Source: Klebsiella pneumoniae (GTDB taxonomy: Bacteria; Pseudomonadota; Gammaproteobacteria; Pseudomonadales; UBA5518). From it: a stretch of 64,000 nt of DNA. The DNA lies in contig CAMAXE010000012.1 of NCBI GenBank assembly GCA_945862145.1, positions 1 through 64,000 of the forward strand. The letters run 5' to 3'. Positions 1 through 8,384 of the stretch are shown here, piece after piece; positions within the stretch are counted from its first letter, which is position 1; every line of letters begins with the position of its first letter. The notes below the pieces were generated by a model that had not been told where the DNA came from, did not search any database, and was given only the letters and a program-made list of their open reading frames with translations. Both the position numbers and the translations under genes were made by a program.

Positions 1-1
1 C

Positions 2-3000
2 GTCTTTGGCGGGCGCACGCTGCAGATCGATGCCGGTGGTGACGTGACGGTGAGCGGTCGGATCGAGCTCGATGCGGGCACGAACGCGATCGTGAACGCG
101 GGGACGCTGACGCTCTCTGGCACGGACATTACGCATGTCTACAGCTCAGTCGGCACGCTGACGCTGGAGAACAGCGGAACGCTGGTAAAGACCGGGACCA
201 CGGCATTCACGCTGGGCGCGGTGGCACTGACGAACACGGGCGCGGTGAATGTGCAGTCGGGCACATTGAGCTACGCCTCAGGCACGGGATCCGGTGCGGG
301 TATTTTCGATATCTCCGCAGGCGCAAACCTTGCACTGAACGGCGTTTGGAGCCTCGATTCCCCGGTCAACTTCAGCGGTGCCGGGAGCGTGGATTTCGTG
401 ACTGCAGGCGGCGTGAGCTTCAGCACCGTTCGCACGCGGTCCATTGGCGCATCAGTCACGTTCTCCGGGGCGGCGGGCCCGTTGACAGTTGACCCCCAAA
501 CGCCTGCCAGCTTCCGAGCCAACCAGGGCACGGTGAGCTTTGACGGTACGGCATTCACTTATACGCCGGATGCCGGTGCTGCAGGTCCGGACCAATTCAG
601 CTACACAGTGTTCGACACGGATTCAAGCACCTCGGCTGTGGCAGTGGTGTCGGTGCAGGTGTCTGGCAACTCGCCGCCCAGTTTTTCCATCTCGACCGCG
701 AATGGGGTCATTAACACGCTCGATGGCACGCCCATCTTCACCGAGGGCGGGGCCGCGGTGATTCTTGACGCCAACGTGCAAGTCATCGATCCAGATATGG
801 CCGCTCTGAACGGCGGCGCCGGCGATTATGCGGGCGCCAGCCTGTCCATCTCGCGCGCCGGTGGCTCAAACGCCACGGATCTCCTCGGTTTCGATACGGC
901 GGGCGCCTCGTTCACGGTGTCGGGCGGAAATCTGCAGTCAGGCGGATTCACCTTTGCCACATACTCCACGTCGGGCGGTAATCTGAGTATCACGTTCACC
1001 GGCAGTGACACGATTGCCACGGCGGGCGGTAATCTGAGTATTGCGTTCACAAGCAGTGACACGATCGCCACGCAGGCGCTGGTGAACGCGGTGATGCAGC
1101 GCATCACGTATGCCAACGATGTGGTTACAGGGCCCGCTTCCATCCCACTCGTCTGGCAATTCAGCGACGGCACCAACACGGTCGTTGGCGGCACGACCGT
1201 GACGGTCCAGTCGACGGCCAATCAGCCCCCGGTAGCCTCGAATGACACCGCATCGGTGAACGAGGACGCCACCACGGCGAACCTGCTGCCGGGTCTCCTT
1301 GTCAACGACAGCGACCCCGAGGGTGGTGTGCTCTCGGTGGTGTCGGTAACGCAAGGCAGCAAGGGCAGTGTCACGCTCGACAACCGCGGCACCACGGATG
1401 CATCGGACGACATCGTGACCTACACCGCCGATGGCGCGGTGCTCGATGCTCTCGCGGCGGGGCAGACCACGACGGACAGTTTCACCTACACCGTCACGGA
1501 CCCCGCAGGGCTCACGAGCACGGCGACGGTGACGGTGACTATCATCGGCACCAACGATGCCCCGGTGACCACAGGTGCCACGGCCTCTGTTCTGGAAGAC
1601 GGCACGGTCTCCGGCACGCTCACGGCTACGGATGCGGACGCGGGCGACACACTGAGCTTCGCGCTCACGGGTCCTGCACCCGCCGGTTTCACGCTGGATG
1701 CGGCGGGGAACTGGAGTTTCGATGCATCGAGCGACGACGGCCTTGCCGCGGGCCAGACGCAGACGCTGACAGTGCCGTACACCGTGACGGATAGCGCAGG
1801 CGCGAGCAGCGGCGCGAGCCTGCTGATCACCATCACCGGTGTCGATGACTTAGCCGTGCTGGCGCCGGATGCGGGCAGTACCACCTGGGGCACACCGCTT
1901 ACTCTGGATGTGCTCGCTAACGACAGCGATGTCGACAGCATGCCGCAAGTCGCGGCAATCACGCAGGGTGCTAATGGCAGCGTGCAGATCCTTGCCGACG
2001 GTACTGTGCGTTACTCGCCAACACCCGGCTTCACGGGGACCGACACCTTTAGCTACACGTTGGCAGATGGCGGTACAGCCGTGGTCTCCGTGACCGTGAC
2101 GCGCGCGGATCTGGTCTGGACCAATGCCACGGGCGACAACAACTGGAACAACCCCGGCAACTGGGATCAGGGCCTGACGCCCACCGCCATCGATACCGTG
2201 GTGATTCCCGATACGGTGGGTGCGCCGCAACTGAGCGGCAACACCACGCTGCTCGCGCTGCACCTCTCCGACACACTCACCGTCACCGGCGGTACGCTCA
2301 CACTGACAGGCGCCTCGACCATCGAGTCGACCGGCAACCTGATCCTCGACGGCTCCACGCTGGCGGGCTCCACCGTGCTGCAGAGCACGGGTACGCTCAC
2401 GCTGCGTGGCGGAACCGTCGCGCTCGCGCTGGATAACGCCGGCACGCTGCTCGCCGAGGGTGGTGTCATAGATCAGGGCAGCGCGGATTTCGTGAACACC
2501 GGCACCATCGTGATCCCCTCCGGGCAGAGCCTGCAGATCGTCGCGGGGCGCTTCGTGAACCGCGGCAACGTGCAGGGCCGCGGCAGCCTGGACGTCAGCG
2601 CCACGCTGTTCCTGAACGAAGGCTCGCTGAGCCCCGGCAGTTCGCCTGGCATCTTCTACGTGAGCGGTGATTATCTGCAGACCGCCACGGGCACACTGAA
2701 TATCGAACTCGCCGGGCCGATTGCAGGCACACAGTACGACCAGCTGGTCGTGTCCGGTACGGCTACCCTCGGCGGCAACCTCAACCTGATCCTGCTGAAC
2801 GGCTTCGTGCCCGGTCCCAACGATGGCATCCAGATCCTGAGCGCGGGCTCTGTCGTTGGCGATTTCGCGAGCGTGCTTGGTCTGCCACCCGGTGTGACCT
2901 TCAGCCTGAGCGGCGGTTTCGGTCAGGCCGTGCAACCGGTGATTCCGCCTGGCGTCGTACTCGGCTCTATGCCGGTGGCCGTGGCGTATCTCGGGGTGGC

Positions 3001-3328
3001 AGGGCTCAGTCCCACCTCTTATGGCGGTGGGGTGGAGCAGTCCTGGCTTTCTGTGGCGCTCGCGCCACCGCCCGAGGACTACATGGTGGGCGATCTCGAG
3101 TGGCAGGACATGATGGAAGACATCATGGCCACCATCGCGGGGCAGGATGTAGTGCTCACGGAGACGAACGACCTGCCGCTGGCAGCCGAGGGCCAGCGGG
3201 TCGATGGCCCGCTGCCCGCTGCCTCACTGCAGGCACAGCTGCGCGCCATCGCGGACCAGTTCACCGGGGAACAGCAGCAGATCCTCGAGCAACTGCGCGC
3301 GGCAGAGGAGATCCTCGCATGTCCGTGA
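2..3328 (+). CDS. Giant VCBS/cadherin-like repeat surface protein, 5' partial
   Basis: The frame is open from base 2, so the real start lies upstream; 1108 residues are visible. The sequence is Thr/Gly/Asp/Ser-rich with almost no Cys. Ig/cadherin-like modules are seen at about 500-670, 1240-1560 (with NDSDPEGG and SFTYTVTDPAG), 1560-1850 (NDAP start, TLTATDADAGDTL) and 1850-2100. From about 2110 the style changes to a beta-helix-like region with a WNNPGNW motif and an SPGSSPG / YDQLVVSG segment of the kind found near autotransporter and secreted repeat proteins. The C-terminus is acidic and helical. No RTX nonapeptides or LPXTG are seen. It is the likely cargo of the export genes downstream and overlaps the FecR gene by 10 bases. 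An adhesin role is inference. Confidence 0.85.
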   Translation, partial: VFGGRTLQIDAGGDVTVSGRIELDAGTNAIVNAGTLTLSGTDITHVYSSVGTLTLENSGTLVKTGTTAFTLGAVALTNTGAVNVQSGTLSYASGTGSGAGIFDISAGANLALNGVWSLDSPVNFSGAGSVDFVTAGGVSFSTVRTRSIGASVTFSGAAGPLTVDPQTPASFRANQGTVSFDGTAFTYTPDAGAAGPDQFSYTVFDTDSSTSAVAVVSVQVSGNSPPSFSISTANGVINTLDGTPIFTEGGAAVILDANVQVIDPDMAALNGGAGDYAGASLSISRAGGSNATDLLGFDTAGASFTVSGGNLQSGGFTFATYSTSGGNLSITFTGSDTIATAGGNLSIAFTSSDTIATQALVNAVMQRITYANDVVTGPASIPLVWQFSDGTNTVVGGTTVTVQSTANQPPVASNDTASVNEDATTANLLPGLLVNDSDPEGGVLSVVSVTQGSKGSVTLDNRGTTDASDDIVTYTADGAVLDALAAGQTTTDSFTYTVTDPAGLTSTATVTVTIIGTNDAPVTTGATASVLEDGTVSGTLTATDADAGDTLSFALTGPAPAGFTLDAAGNWSFDASSDDGLAAGQTQTLTVPYTVTDSAGASSGASLLITITGVDDLAVLAPDAGSTTWGTPLTLDVLANDSDVDSMPQVAAITQGANGSVQILADGTVRYSPTPGFTGTDTFSYTLADGGTAVVSVTVTRADLVWTNATGDNNWNNPGNWDQGLTPTAIDTVVIPDTVGAPQLSGNTTLLALHLSDTLTVTGGTLTLTGASTIESTGNLILDGSTLAGSTVLQSTGTLTLRGGTVALALDNAGTLLAEGGVIDQGSADFVNTGTIVIPSGQSLQIVAGRFVNRGNVQGRGSLDVSATLFLNEGSLSPGSSPGIFYVSGDYLQTATGTLNIELAGPIAGTQYDQLVVSGTATLGGNLNLILLNGFVPGPNDGIQILSAGSVVGDFASVLGLPPGVTFSLSGGFGQAVQPVIPPGVVLGSMPVAVAYLGVAGLSPTSYGGGVEQSWLSVALAPPPEDYMVGDLEWQDMMEDIMATIAGQDVVLTETNDLPLAAEGQRVDGPLPAASLQAQLRAIADQFTGEQQQILEQLRAAEEILACP
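973..1074 (+). repeat. Two tandem 51-base coding repeats in the giant repeat protein
   Basis: Two adjacent 51-base units, starting at 973 and 1024, encode near-identical 17-residue blocks of the form GGNLSI-FT-SDTIATA. The few differences suggest a fairly recent in-frame duplication. Confidence 0.8.
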
Positions 3329-4458
3329 TGCGCCTCGCTGTCACTACGCCGCTGAGCCTCTCGGCCATTCAGCTGCCGGCCCTTGCGGTCTCCCGGGCGC
3401 TGCTGCTCACCCTCGCGCTGTTTGTCCCGTCCCTTGTGCTCGCGCAGGCTGCCGCGGCGCCCACGCCCGCACCCGGCGCTGCCGCCGATTCCTCGAAAGA
3501 CAACGCAGGGCGCGCGGTTTTCGTGCGCGGGCTGGTCTCGGCGAAGGCGGGTTCCCTGCAACGCGCCGTGAATGCGCGGGACCCGATTTTCCGCCAGGAC
3601 ACGGTGGAGGCGGGCGCCAAGGCCAGTGCGCGTTTCGTGATGCGCGACAAGAGCATGCTCGCGCTGCAGCCGGGCACCATCATCTCGATCAGCGAGTACC
3701 ACTTCGAGACCGGAGACCCCGGCTCCGACCGCATGGTCACCGGCGTAGTGAAGGGCAGCCTGCGTGCGCTCACCGGTCTGGTGGACAAGCGCAACAGGGA
3801 AGCGGTGCTGCTGAAGACGCAGATCGCCACCATCGGCGTGCGCGGCACAGCTATCCGCGTGGAGTTTTTCGCTGACGGCCATCAGGAGGTGACTTTCGAC
3901 ATCGGCAAGGGCTACGTCGAGAACCTTGCGGGCCGCGTCGATATCGAAGAGGGCTTCAGTGCCCGCGTACTGGATGCCAACACGCTGCCGGAGATCTTCA
4001 AGAAACCGCTGGATCCGAACGATCCTGCGGCGCTCGCGCGCCGGCTGCAGGCGATGTCGGCCCAAGATGCTGAGGATGAGGCCAGGCGTCTTGCGGGGTT
4101 GATAGCCGATGACGACCTGATCGTGCTGCTCGGGATGCTCGATCAGATTCCTGATATCGAGCGCGATGAGATGCTCGGCATCCTCGAGGGCCTGATCGGT
4201 GGCAACCCTGATCTTGCGCCTGCGCTGGTGCTCACGGCCGTGCGCCTGCACCAGGAGCTCGCCGCGCTGGTGCTGGAGCGCGCGGTCGGCGCCGGTCTCG
4301 AGGTGTCGCTGGCGCTCCATGAGGTGTTGCGGGCGCTCGAGACACCCACGCAGCCGGAAATCGACCTCGTGCTGATCCAGGCCGTGCACCAAGGCATCAG
4401 CATGGAGGGCGCGCAGTCCGTGCTGAAGCAACTGCGCGACGCGGGCCTCTGTACCTGA
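3319..4458 (+). CDS. FecR-domain periplasmic/secreted protein
   Basis: 379 residues from the ATG at 3319, chosen because it overlaps the upstream stop and is followed by a signal peptide (hydrophobic stretch ending near LVLAQA). Residues about 60-190 form a FecR-type domain: FVRGLVSAKAG, then a conserved block with QIATIGVRGTAIRVEF. The rest is a Leu/Ala-rich helical region. FecR domains are known from iron-citrate signalling, but stand-alone secreted FecR proteins are often found beside large repeat adhesins. No sigma factor is nearby, so a signalling role is not supported; a structural or assembly role for the neighbouring giant protein is more likely (inference). Confidence 0.85.
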   Translation: MSVMRLAVTTPLSLSAIQLPALAVSRALLLTLALFVPSLVLAQAAAAPTPAPGAAADSSKDNAGRAVFVRGLVSAKAGSLQRAVNARDPIFRQDTVEAGAKASARFVMRDKSMLALQPGTIISISEYHFETGDPGSDRMVTGVVKGSLRALTGLVDKRNREAVLLKTQIATIGVRGTAIRVEFFADGHQEVTFDIGKGYVENLAGRVDIEEGFSARVLDANTLPEIFKKPLDPNDPAALARRLQAMSAQDAEDEARRLAGLIADDDLIVLLGMLDQIPDIERDEMLGILEGLIGGNPDLAPALVLTAVRLHQELAALVLERAVGAGLEVSLALHEVLRALETPTQPEIDLVLIQAVHQGISMEGAQSVLKQLRDAGLCT

Positions 4459-4489
4459 GCCCCGCATGAACATTGACGGAGAACGACAC

Positions 4490-5938
4490 ATGTCCGCTTC
4501 TGTAGGCTCCATTCCCCCGGTGTTGATCAGGCCGCTGGCGCTGGCGCTGGCATCAGCCCTGATACTGGGCGGTTGCAGCGTGATACCCACTCCGATGAGC
4601 GATGCCGATCGCACCGCCCGTGCGAGCGATGACCGCTCGCATCTCTTCGAGGCCCAGGAGCCGCTCGGCGGCCCGCTCACGCTGGAGCAGGCCGTGGCGC
4701 GCGGTATCCGCTACAACCTGGACCACCGCGTCCGGCTGATGGAGGAGACGCTCGCATCCGGGGCGCTGGAGGTTTCGCGTTACGACCTGTGGCCCCAACT
4801 GATGGCACAGGCGGGATACAGCTCGCGTGATTCCTACGCCGCCTCGGAGAGCGTGTCCATCGACTCGCGCCAGACCTCGCTCGAACCCTCGTTCTCCACT
4901 GAGAAGCAGCAGGGCCTGGGGGGGCTGCGGTTCTCCTGGAATATCCTCGATTTCGGGGTGAGCTACGCCCAGGCACAGCAGCGTGCCGACGAAGTTCTGG
5001 TGGTCGGTGAGCTGCGGCGCAAGGCCGAGCAGAACCTGGTGCTGGACATCCAGGCGGCGTGGTGGCGTGTGGCGGCGGCGCAGCAATCGGCTGCCGAAAT
5101 CCAGACGCTGCTGGTGCAGGCTGAGGACGCGCTGGCCAAATCAGGTCAGTCGCTCGAGAGCCGTCTCAACCCGCCGCTCAAGGCGCTCACCCTGCAAAAG
5201 GGGCTGCTCGAGCTGATCAACCGCCTCGCGCAGCTGCGCAAGGAGGCCCGCATCGCGCATGTGCAGCTCGCGGGTCTCTTGAACCTGGTGCCCGGCACAC
5301 CCTACGAGGTGGCGTCCAGCCCCGAGGAGCTGCCGCAGCCGCCAGCGCTTGCGGTGGAGGAAATGGAAAGCCTGGCGCTCACGGCGCGTCCGGAGTTGCG
5401 CGAGGAGGACTACCGCAAGCGCATCACCGCGCAAGAGGCCCGCAAGGCGCTGCTGCGGATGCTGCCGGGTATCGAGCTGAACGCCGGTGCCAACTACGAC
5501 AGCAACAAGTATCTCGATAACCAGTCCTGGGCCGACGCGGGCTTGCAGGTCAGCTGGAACCTGTTCAGCGTCTTTTCCGGGCCGGCGGCACGCCGCTACG
5601 CCGAGGGCCAGATGGATCTGGGTGATTTGCGCCGTCTCGCGCTCAGCGTGGCGGTGATCACGCAGGTGCATGTGGCCCGTGAGCAGCATGAGCAGGCGCT
5701 CGCCGATTACCGCACGGCCGTGAGGCTCGACGAGGTGGAAGGCAAGATCGCCACGCAGCTCGAGGCCGAGCAGCGGGCGAGCCGCGTTGATCCGGCGCAG
5801 GTGGTGATGGGTCGCGCGAGCGCTCTGGCGGCTAAGCTGCGTCGTAGCCTCGCCTTTGCCGAGCTGCAGTCATCGGTGGCGCGCATCCGCCACAGCGTGG
5901 GCGAGGATCCAGTGCAGGTGGCTGCGCAAGGATCGTGA
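4490..5938 (+). CDS. TolC-family outer membrane efflux lipoprotein
   Basis: 482 residues. The ATG at 4490 is preferred over 4466 because a ggag box precedes it by about 8 bases and it puts a lipoprotein signal first, with the lipobox LGGC and acylated Cys29. Two outer-membrane-efflux repeats follow: LTLEQAVARGIRYN opens the first, long coiled-coil helices (QQRADEVLV; QSAAEIQTLLVQAEDAL) follow, and FSWNILDFG and VSWNLFSVFSG mark the two beta segments. It should form the outer-membrane duct for the adaptors encoded downstream. The stop codon touches a REP array. Confidence 0.9.
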   Translation: MSASVGSIPPVLIRPLALALASALILGGCSVIPTPMSDADRTARASDDRSHLFEAQEPLGGPLTLEQAVARGIRYNLDHRVRLMEETLASGALEVSRYDLWPQLMAQAGYSSRDSYAASESVSIDSRQTSLEPSFSTEKQQGLGGLRFSWNILDFGVSYAQAQQRADEVLVVGELRRKAEQNLVLDIQAAWWRVAAAQQSAAEIQTLLVQAEDALAKSGQSLESRLNPPLKALTLQKGLLELINRLAQLRKEARIAHVQLAGLLNLVPGTPYEVASSPEELPQPPALAVEEMESLALTARPELREEDYRKRITAQEARKALLRMLPGIELNAGANYDSNKYLDNQSWADAGLQVSWNLFSVFSGPAARRYAEGQMDLGDLRRLALSVAVITQVHVAREQHEQALADYRTAVRLDEVEGKIATQLEAEQRASRVDPAQVVMGRASALAAKLRRSLAFAELQSSVARIRHSVGEDPVQVAAQGS

Positions 5939-6268
5939 TGGCAGGAGCGCGCCATGCGCGCGACCACGGTATCGGCGCAGGCACGGTCGCGGGCATGGCC
6001 CGCTCCTACGGGATGGGACTCGGCGATGGTTGTTCGTGACGGTAGGAGCGCGCCATGCGCGCGACCACGGTATCGGGCAGGCACCGTCGCGGGCATGGCC
6101 CGCTCCTACGGGATGGGACTCGGGCATGGTTGTTCGTGACGGTAGGAGCGCGCCGTGCGCGCGACCACGGTATCGGCGCAGGCACCGTCGCGGGCATGGC
6201 CCGCTCCTACGGGATGGGGCTCTGCCATGGTTGTTCGTGATGGTAGGAGCGCGCCACGCCCGCGACCG
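5934..6268. repeat. REP/BIME-like tandem array, three 100-101-base units plus a partial fourth
   Basis: Units start at 5934, 6035, 6135 and 6236. Each holds two facing palindromic cores, taggagcgcgccatgcgcgc and, inverted, gggcatggcccgctccta, separated by a ggtatcgg spacer and followed by gggatggg and ggttgttcgtga. The array fills the whole gap between the TolC gene and the first adaptor gene (342 bases) and has no gene of its own; ORFs through it are repeat artefacts. Such elements commonly form mRNA hairpins; here they would separate the upstream and downstream parts of the cluster (inference). Confidence 0.9.
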
Positions 6269-6280
6269 GCCTTTGCCCGT

Positions 6281-7030
6281 ATGACCCACACCGCCAGGCA
6301 CCCGCACCCTGCGTGGATGCTTGTCTTCCTGCTGTCCTGGCCCGCCCTCGCGGCAGATACCGAACCCGTGCAGGCTCTCCTGCAACCCTCCGCCGAGGCC
6401 ACGCTATCGAGCCGGCTTGCCGGGCAGGTGCAGCGCATCGGCGTGAAGCCCGGTGACAGCTTCGCAGCCGGTCAGGCGCTGGTCGAGTTTGACTGCGCGC
6501 TCCTCGAACAGCAGTTGCGCAAGGCGCGCGCCGAACTCGACATCGCCGCCGCGACACTCGCCTCCAACCGCAAACTGAAGGACCTCGATTCGATCAGCGA
6601 TCTCGAGGTTCAGATCGCGCGGGCGCAATCGGACAAGGCACAGGCCGAGCTCGAGGCCGCGCAGGCGCAGCGCAGCTACTGCACGCTGGCAGCGCCGTTC
6701 GCGGGGCGCGTGGTGGCTCGCCACTGCAACGCACCCGAGAACGTCACCGTCGGCGAGCCGCTGCTCGACATCGTGGCGCTGGGCACGCCGGTGATACAGA
6801 TGTTTGTGCCTTCGGTGTGGCTCGCCTGGCTCGCGCCCGGGCTGGGTTTCGAGGTGGAAGTGCGCGAGACCGGCACCCGCTATCCGGCCCGGGTCGTGCG
6901 CACGGGGGCCCGCGTCGATGCGGTCAGCCAGACGGTAGAGGTTTTCGGGGAATTCAGCGGTGATGCCCAGGCATTGCTGCCGGGCATGAGCGGTTCGGCC
7001 ATCTTCCCTCCTCAGCCACCGCATGACTGA
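6281..7030 (+). CDS. HlyD/RND-type periplasmic adaptor (short)
   Basis: 249 residues from the ATG at 6281, the first start after the REP array; a signal peptide follows (WMLVFLLSWPALAA). Upstream in-frame starts lie inside the repeats and are rejected. Biotinyl-lipoyl-like half motifs flank a short coiled coil: SSRLAGQVQRIGVKPGDSF with ALVEFDCALL, then CTLAAPFAGRVV. The C-terminus has a beta-barrel-like end (LPGMSGSAIF). Membrane fusion proteins of this type bridge an inner-membrane component to TolC. It overlaps the next gene by 8 bases (ATG at 7023), which argues for coupled translation. Confidence 0.88.
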   Translation: MTHTARHPHPAWMLVFLLSWPALAADTEPVQALLQPSAEATLSSRLAGQVQRIGVKPGDSFAAGQALVEFDCALLEQQLRKARAELDIAAATLASNRKLKDLDSISDLEVQIARAQSDKAQAELEAAQAQRSYCTLAAPFAGRVVARHCNAPENVTVGEPLLDIVALGTPVIQMFVPSVWLAWLAPGLGFEVEVRETGTRYPARVVRTGARVDAVSQTVEVFGEFSGDAQALLPGMSGSAIFPPQPPHD

Positions 7031-8384
7031 GCCCGCCGGAGACAGCGCCCGCGCATTGCGCGAGCTGGTGGCGTTGCTGCAGCTCGAGCGCCTCGCCCGC
7101 AGCGCGCGCGCCCGCGATGAACTCGCCTTTCTTATCGTGAACGATGGCCGGCGCGCCGTTGGTTTTGACCAGGCCGCGCTGATGGTCGAGGGCATCGGCG
7201 GGAGCCTTGGCCTGCGCGCGATCACCGGTGTTTCACGCCACGCGTCTGATTCTCCGCAGGTGCAGAACCTCGAGCGGCTGCTGAACCGCTGCCGCGCCGC
7301 GCTGCCTGCGGAGGAGCCGGGGCTGATCGGGCGTGAGGCCTGCGTGGATGCCGCCGCTGACTGGGATGCGCTGGCGCCCGCCAATGCGTTGTGGGTGCCG
7401 CTGATCGCGCCTGCGGGAAAGCGCATTGGCGGGCTGTGGTTGACGCGCGAGGCGTCGTGGCGCCAGTCCGAATTGATGCAGCTCGGATTTCTCGCGCATG
7501 CCTTTGCGCATGCGTGGGAGGCGCTTGTTCCCCGTGGCGCCTCGCCCCGCCGGTTCTTCGAGCAGCTGCTGGCGCGACGCTACCTGCCGCGTTTTGCGCT
7601 GGCGCTGTTGGTGGTGCTGGTGTTTCCGCTGCGCCAGAGCGCCGTTGCACCCGCAGAGATCGCTGCCCGTAACCCGCAGGTGGTCAGTCCGCCGGTCGAG
7701 GGCGTGATCGAGAGCATCGCCGTGCAGCCCAACGACAGCGTGCGCAAGGGTCAGCTGCTGTTCAGTCTTGATCCGCGTCTGATCCGCAATCGCCATGAGG
7801 TGGCGCAGAAATCGCTGGAGGTAGCGCGTGCCGATTACGCCCGCGCTGCGCAGAAGGCTTTTTCGGATCCCGCGAGCAAGTCCGAGTTCACTGTACTGAA
7901 GGCCGTGGTCGAGCAGCGCCAGGCCGAGGTGCAGTACACCGCCGAGCTGCTGGAGCGCATTCAGGTGCGCGCCCCTGTGGATGGCGTAGTGGCGTTCTCC
8001 GATGCCAGCGACTGGCTCGGGCGTCCGGTGCGCGTGGGTGAAAAGATCATGATCGTGGCCGATTCCCGCGAGGTCGAGCTGGTGGTGTGGCTGCCGGTGG
8101 ACGAGGCCATCACGCTCGCACCCGGCGCGGCGATCACCGCGTTCCTCACCACCGATCCCACCCGCACCTTCGACGCCACGCTGCGCCTCGCGAGCTACAC
8201 CGCGGAGAAGAGCCAGGACCAGGTTCTGTCCTATCGCATACGCGCCACCTTTGAGCCCGGCACCGGCGAGCTGCCGCGCATCGGGCTGCAGGCCAGCGCC
8301 AAGGTTTACGGTGAGCGCGTGACGCTGTTTTACTACATTTTCCGTCGTCCGATCGCGCTGGCGCGCCGCTGGCTCGGACTGTGA
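7023..8384 (+). CDS. HlyD-family adaptor with cytoplasmic N-terminal domain
   Basis: 453 residues. The first ~180 residues are soluble and look like a GAF-type fold (LWVPLIAPAGKRIGGLWLTR), then one membrane span at about residues 188-205 (FALALLVVLVF), then a HlyD-like periplasmic part with lipoyl halves VSPPVEGVIESIAVQPNDSV and IQVRAPVDGVVAFSD. This topology puts a possible sensor or docking domain in the cytoplasm. It overlaps the preceding adaptor by 8 bases and the next gene by 4 (GTGA), so the three are one transcription and translation unit. The GAF assignment is by eye only. Confidence 0.85.
   Translation: MTEPAGDSARALRELVALLQLERLARSARARDELAFLIVNDGRRAVGFDQAALMVEGIGGSLGLRAITGVSRHASDSPQVQNLERLLNRCRAALPAEEPGLIGREACVDAAADWDALAPANALWVPLIAPAGKRIGGLWLTREASWRQSELMQLGFLAHAFAHAWEALVPRGASPRRFFEQLLARRYLPRFALALLVVLVFPLRQSAVAPAEIAARNPQVVSPPVEGVIESIAVQPNDSVRKGQLLFSLDPRLIRNRHEVAQKSLEVARADYARAAQKAFSDPASKSEFTVLKAVVEQRQAEVQYTAELLERIQVRAPVDGVVAFSDASDWLGRPVRVGEKIMIVADSREVELVVWLPVDEAITLAPGAAITAFLTTDPTRTFDATLRLASYTAEKSQDQVLSYRIRATFEPGTGELPRIGLQASAKVYGERVTLFYYIFRRPIALARRWLGL

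Noticed and set aside
3079-4680. Long minus-strand ORF opposite FecR
   Set aside because: It is Arg/His-rich shadow coding of GC-rich DNA; the plus-strand FecR and TolC genes explain the region.
5954-6240. Short ORFs within 5.9-6.3 kb on both strands
   Set aside because: They are translations of the REP array and repeat with its period.
5934-6268. CRISPR array
   Set aside because: Units are contiguous with conserved 'spacers' and internal inverted REP cores; no cas genes are present.
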